Below are positions 54,284 to 57,114 of a stretch of DNA of 57,114 bases, in pieces. The position numbers and the translations under genes were made by a program. Origin of the DNA: Planctomycetota bacterium. Its GTDB lineage: Bacteria > Planctomycetota > UBA1135 > UBA2386. How positions within the stretch are numbered: position 1 is the first letter of the stretch; every line of letters begins with the position of its first letter. The notes beneath the pieces are model-generated. The model did no database searches, had not been told where the DNA came from, and worked only from the letters and a program-made list of their open reading frames with translations. The DNA lies in the NCBI GenBank assembly GCA_020848735.1, contig JADLHO010000190.1, forward strand, positions 1 through 57,114, in the 5' to 3' direction.

Positions 54284-55291
54284 ATGCGAACCAGTTCTCT
54301 TCTCGTGTCCATCGCCCTGACGAGCGCGCTCGTCTCGGCGCAGCAGACCGCGGCGTCGGGTCAGCCCGAGGATCACCGCTTCCAGGCGGCAGGCCTCCAG
54401 CTCGACGGCCTCCAGAACCTCTCGGAGCTCCGCGGCAAGCCGGTGCTCGTGGAGTTCTGGGGCGTCAATTGAGGCCCGTGTGTCGGGGCATCCGTGCCGA
54501 TGTCCCTCAAGGATCAGGAAGCCTTCGGTGACGATCTCGCGGTCGTCTTCGTCGAGGTCCAAGGCCACAGCATCGAGGAGGTCGAGGCCTTCGGGATGAA
54601 GATGGGCTGGCTCGGCGGCAAGTCGCATTGGACGACGGAGCGCGTGGTCGCGTCGAACGCGAAGGGCATCCCGAACTTCGTCCTGCTCGACGTCGAAGGA
54701 CGTCGCATCCTCGAGGGCAATCCCCTCGCGATGAAGAAGCAGATCGAGGAAGCGATCGCGGCCCAGATCGCGATCCGCCAGAAGGGCCCCGCCGACGTGG
54801 CGAAGGAGCTGAAGCCGGTCTGGCGCGACACCTACAAGGGCAAGTTCGCCGCCGCGATGCAGGCCGCCCAGAAGCTCGCCTTGAAGCCGGTGCTCGAAGA
54901 GGAGGCCGCCGCGCTGGTGGAGGCCGCAACGAAGTTGATCGACGAGATCGGTGGGCGCGCCTCGCGCTCGCTCGATCGCGTCGGCCGCCTCATCGACGGC
55001 GGCTTCTACGCCCGCGCGAGCGAGCTGCTCGCCGACGCCGACAAGAACCTCGACGGCATGCAGGACCTCGACGCGCGCCGTGCCGAGCTGCGCACCCGTC
55101 TCGAGAGCGATGAACTCGAATCCGAGCGGGCTGCCGAGAAGGCGCTGCTGAAGTTCGAGCGCGCGCTCTTCGAGAAGGGCTCCGATGCGGTGCCGGCCAA
55201 GGCGCTGCAGAAGTTCGCCGAGAAGCACGCCGGCACGAAGGCCGCGACGCGCGCGCAGCGCCTGATCGCTGCCCTCGGCGCGAAGACCTGA
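54284..55291 (+). CDS. Exported thioredoxin-like selenoprotein with UGPC active site (in-frame TGA)
   Basis: Read through one TGA, this is a 335-residue protein. A signal peptide (MRTSSLLVSIALTSALVSAQ) is followed by a thioredoxin-like domain (about 35-155) with KPVLVEFWGVN-U-GPC at 52-66. The TGA (54470-54472) sits at residue 63, the first Cys of the usual CGPC, and C66 is retained. The cis-Pro loop GIPNFVLLDVEG (P130) lies in the same frame after the TGA. A helical C-terminal half of 175 residues follows. A GGAG ribosome-binding site lies 8 bases before the ATG, and no such signal exists after the TGA. Both halves share one frame, with no other stop or shift. A nonsense-mutated gene is the alternative, and the exact site plus the hairpin make selenocysteine much more likely. 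It would act in thiol/disulfide or peroxide chemistry outside the cytoplasm. Confidence 0.87.
54470..54472 (+). other. TGA codon read as selenocysteine
   Basis: In-frame TGA between AAT (Asn62) and GGC (Gly64), giving U-G-P-C in place of C-G-P-C of thioredoxin-like proteins. The start codon and the last stop (TGA 55289-55291) are in the same frame as this codon. Confidence 0.85.
54485..54506 (+). promoter_or_regulatory. Bacterial SECIS-like hairpin
   Basis: GGGGCATC (54485-54492) pairs over 8 bp with GATGTCCC (54499-54506), including one G-U pair in RNA, around the six-base loop CGTGCC. The loop begins 21 bases after the TGA. Known bacterial SECIS elements have a stem of at least four pairs, a G among the first two loop bases and a loop 16-37 bases after the UGA; this fits all three. 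It would bind SelB to deliver Sec-tRNA. Confidence 0.8.
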
Positions 55292-55295
55292 GCGC

Positions 55296-55345
55296 GCGCG
55301 GGGTCGATGCCCCGCGCCGCCGGGTGTCGGGCCTTCCCGACCCGG
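55296..55345. terminator. Two hairpins between convergent genes
   Basis: GCGCGGGG/CCCCGCGC with loop TCGATG (55296-55317) begins five bases after the selenoprotein-like stop. GTCGGG/CCCGAC with loop CCTT (55326-55341) has outer CCGG pairs reaching 55345. They fill the space before the converging RlmD-like gene and would stop transcription from both sides. Confidence 0.55.
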
Positions 55346-55349
55346 TCGA

Positions 55350-56537
55350 TCAGCGCACGAGCGCGACGAGCACCGTGGCGTCGCCGCTGAGGGCATCCGA
55401 CTCGTGCGCGCGCACCGCGTTCGCGCGGTAGCCGAGATCGGCGAGTCCCGCGAGGTCGCGAGAGAGCGCCTCGGTGCTCCGCGCGACGAGCACGATGCGC
55501 GGCGGTGCGATCAACCGCGCGATCGCGGCGAGGCGCGCGAGGTCGGTGCCGGCGTTCGGCGCATCGACGACGACGAGGTCGGGTCGCGAACCCGAGAGCT
55601 TCGCGAGCGCCTCGACGTGGTGCTCCGTCGACCAGGCGATCGCATCGCCGAAGCCGTTGTCGATGCCCGAGCCCTCCGCCTCGTGCGCGATCTCCGGGCG
55701 ATCCTCGATCGCCGCCACCGTCGCCCCGGCGCGGGCGAGTGCGAGTGCGGTCAGGCCGTTGCCCGCGCGGAGCACCAGCGCCTTGCGCTCTGCGAGTTCG
55801 CCCGCCACGGCGACGAGGTCGGCCGCCAGGGTCGCCGCGCTCCAATGCGTCGGCTCGAAGGGCGAGCTCGGCGGCACGCGGAGTCGCATGCCGGAGATCA
55901 CCTCGACGAACGGAAAGGCACCCGCGATGGGGACGGAGCGCCGCCCGAGGACGCGCTTCTGACTCTCGGTCTGGTTCACCGCGATGTGCGTCGCGCCCGC
56001 CGCCTGGGCCGCGCGCCCGAGGTCCTGCGCGTGCGCGACGCGCGAGGAGTCCGCGACGAGCGTGACGAGCACGCGCTCGCCATCGCCACTGGCGTGCACC
56101 GCGATGGCGCAGAGCCCGGGCACCTGATGGGCGCGGGCCGCCGCGACCGTCGCCTTCGCGACCGCGATCGCACGCTCGCTCGTGGCGGGACAGGAGTCCA
56201 TCGCGACGATCCCCTGCTCGCGCGCCGGGAGTCCCGAGCTCAGGGCCTTGCCCTCGCCGTGCACCCGCAACACGACGCGGCTGCGCTTCTCCGCACCGGG
56301 CGGCGGCGACTGCAACGCGAGTTCGAGACCGCCCGCCTGTCCCCGCTTCAGCGCGCCGCGCACACGCTGCAGGGCCCGATCGATGCGCATCGCCGCCGGC
56401 ACGTGCTGCGTGCGGCAGCCGCCGCAGCTCTGGTAGGCACTGCAGAACGGCACTGCCCTGCGGTCGTCGCCGCGATCCGATTCGATCATCGGTGCAGTAT
56501 CCGAGTCGGGGGCGCGCTGGCTACCGGACTTTCCCAT
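55350..56537 (-). CDS. RlmD/TrmA-family RNA methyltransferase homologue, probably degenerate
   Basis: A 395-residue protein with the layout of RlmD-type 23S rRNA uracil-5 methyltransferases. The [4Fe-4S] Cys pattern is kept: C32, C38 and C41 in FCSAYQSCGGCRTQH and C116 in AMDSCPATSE. A methyltransferase fold follows (ALVLRAGNGLTALALARAGATVAAIED, DLVVVDAPNAG). The catalytic part is altered. The usual DPPR.G reads DAPNAG, the nucleophile region VSCNPATLARD reads VARSTEALSRD (Cys to Arg), and the final T.H.E general base is absent. It may be a non-catalytic or RNA-binding paralogue. The start at 56537 is favoured over 56489 by a weak GAGG upstream. Confidence 0.78.
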   Translation of the reverse strand: MGKSGSQRAPDSDTAPMIESDRGDDRRAVPFCSAYQSCGGCRTQHVPAAMRIDRALQRVRGALKRGQAGGLELALQSPPPGAEKRSRVVLRVHGEGKALSSGLPAREQGIVAMDSCPATSERAIAVAKATVAAARAHQVPGLCAIAVHASGDGERVLVTLVADSSRVAHAQDLGRAAQAAGATHIAVNQTESQKRVLGRRSVPIAGAFPFVEVISGMRLRVPPSSPFEPTHWSAATLAADLVAVAGELAERKALVLRAGNGLTALALARAGATVAAIEDRPEIAHEAEGSGIDNGFGDAIAWSTEHHVEALAKLSGSRPDLVVVDAPNAGTDLARLAAIARLIAPPRIVLVARSTEALSRDLAGLADLGYRANAVRAHESDALSGDATVLVALVR

Positions 56538-56638
56538 CGCCGTCGGCCTCGCGGATCGTCGCGTCCCGCGGCGATTCTCCGGCCCATCGGCCCCTGCGGC
56601 TTCGCCGACCGAGGCTCTTCGCTAACCTCGCCGCGCCG

Positions 56639-57114
56639 ATGAGCACGCGAACCCTGCGGCTGCGCGCGATCGCCCCGTACTCGTTTCGGACCGCGGTCCA
56701 CGGTCACGGCTGGTATGACCTGGCTCCCCACGTCTGGTACGAGGACTCGGAGCAGCTCGACACGGTGCTCGCGCTCGATGAGTCGCGTGCGGTCGACGTG
56801 CGGGTGACGGGGATCGAGGACGGGGTCGTCGTGCGGCTGATCTCGTCGACCCCTCTGGATCGCCGGAACCTCGCGCGGCTGCGCTCCGCACTGCGGCGCA
56901 TCCTCCGGCTCGACGTGGACCTCGGCGCGTTCTGGACCGAATGCCGCCGGCACGAACGCCTCGCGTGGGTGCCGCGCTGCCGCGCCGGCCATCTCATGCA
57001 GTCGGCGACGCTCTTCGAGGACCTCCTGCGCATCCTCTTCACGACGAACTGCTCGTGGTCCGCGACGCGCCTGCTCTGCGCGCGCACGATCGATGCGCTG
57101 GGCCCGACCGCCCC
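56639..57114 (+). CDS. HhH-GPD-type DNA glycosylase, N-terminal part (partial)
   Basis: The frame is open to the right edge, giving the first 158 residues. It begins MSTRTLRLRAIAPYSFRTAVHGHGWYDLAP and continues to AGHLMQSATLFEDLLRILFTTNCSWSAT, which matches the region of AlkA/OGG-like glycosylases that comes just before the helix-hairpin-helix (usual R.P..E.L...I..T..S). The catalytic Lys/Asp are beyond the window. It would remove a damaged base, either alkylated or oxidised. The start follows a TAACCT hexamer by ten bases and is divergent from the RlmD-like gene. Confidence 0.8.
   Translation, partial: MSTRTLRLRAIAPYSFRTAVHGHGWYDLAPHVWYEDSEQLDTVLALDESRAVDVRVTGIEDGVVVRLISSTPLDRRNLARLRSALRRILRLDVDLGAFWTECRRHERLAWVPRCRAGHLMQSATLFEDLLRILFTTNCSWSATRLLCARTIDALGPTA

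Noticed and set aside
54284-54472. The short frame ending at TGA 54470-54472 could be a 62-residue protein or a pseudogene with a nonsense mutation.
   Set aside because: The frame continues through the TGA with a matching thioredoxin fold, the TGA replaces exactly the redox Cys, a SECIS-like hairpin follows, and no other lesion is present.

Overview
The window is a high-GC, densely coded bacterial chromosome segment of 57 kb with no insertion sequence, prophage or CRISPR array. Several things point to a planctomycete-like bacterium: a receptor kinase with a sulfatase-modifying-factor-like exterior, many exported proteins with repeat or Ig-like domains, an S8 peptidase with a long exported C-terminal tail, and small scattered operons. 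This is an inference from gene content, not from a marker gene.

Region 1 (1-13768) is most of a type VI secretion system (T6SS) on the plus strand. The order is probable TssM end, TagF, TssA, TssB, TssC, a second TssC-like protein, TagJ/ImpE, TssE, TssF, TssG, ClpV and Hcp, which resembles the rhizobial imp order. TssJ, TssK, TssL, VgrG and PAAR proteins are not in the window. Region 2 (13803-26420) looks like the regulatory and accessory part. It has a Cys-rich protein after Hcp, an outer-membrane-type lipoprotein, a 14-repeat FG-GAP lipoprotein and a membrane Ser/Thr kinase. The kinase carries nine spaced Thr motifs at its N-terminus and a sulfatase-modifying-factor-like domain outside the membrane. 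A six-gene minus-strand operon follows, encoding a small accessory protein, a zinc-metallopeptidase-like possible effector, an unknown protein and three lipoproteins.

Region 3 (26435-43222) is mostly housekeeping: an aminotransferase, an S8 peptidase, a site-2-type protease, xseA (with a HARP-like N-terminal fusion) and xseB, lipB, thioredoxin, an unusual Mrp ATPase coupled to a DUF1858 protein, a sigma-70 factor, a nitrilase-family amidase, an HU-like protein, an FlhG-like ATPase and a HAMP protein. Region 4 (43253-57114) has tRNA-Ala(CGC), an ArsR-methyltransferase fusion coupled to metH, and a three-gene operon of a DedA/ATP-grasp fusion, DoxX and a PLP decarboxylase. Divergent olsB-olsA-like genes for ornithine lipid follow, then a one-domain asparaginase, an exported thioredoxin-like gene, a degenerate RlmD-like methyltransferase and the start of an HhH-GPD DNA glycosylase.

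The most striking observation is at 54284-55291. The exported thioredoxin-like gene is interrupted by one in-frame TGA exactly where the first Cys of a CGPC redox motif should be. It is followed at the right distance by an 8-bp hairpin with a G in its apical loop. I read it as a selenoprotein with a UGPC active site. Next in interest are the kinase with its Thr-motif tail, the candidate T6SS effector operon, the DedA/ATP-grasp lipid neighbourhood and the HARP-XseA fusion.
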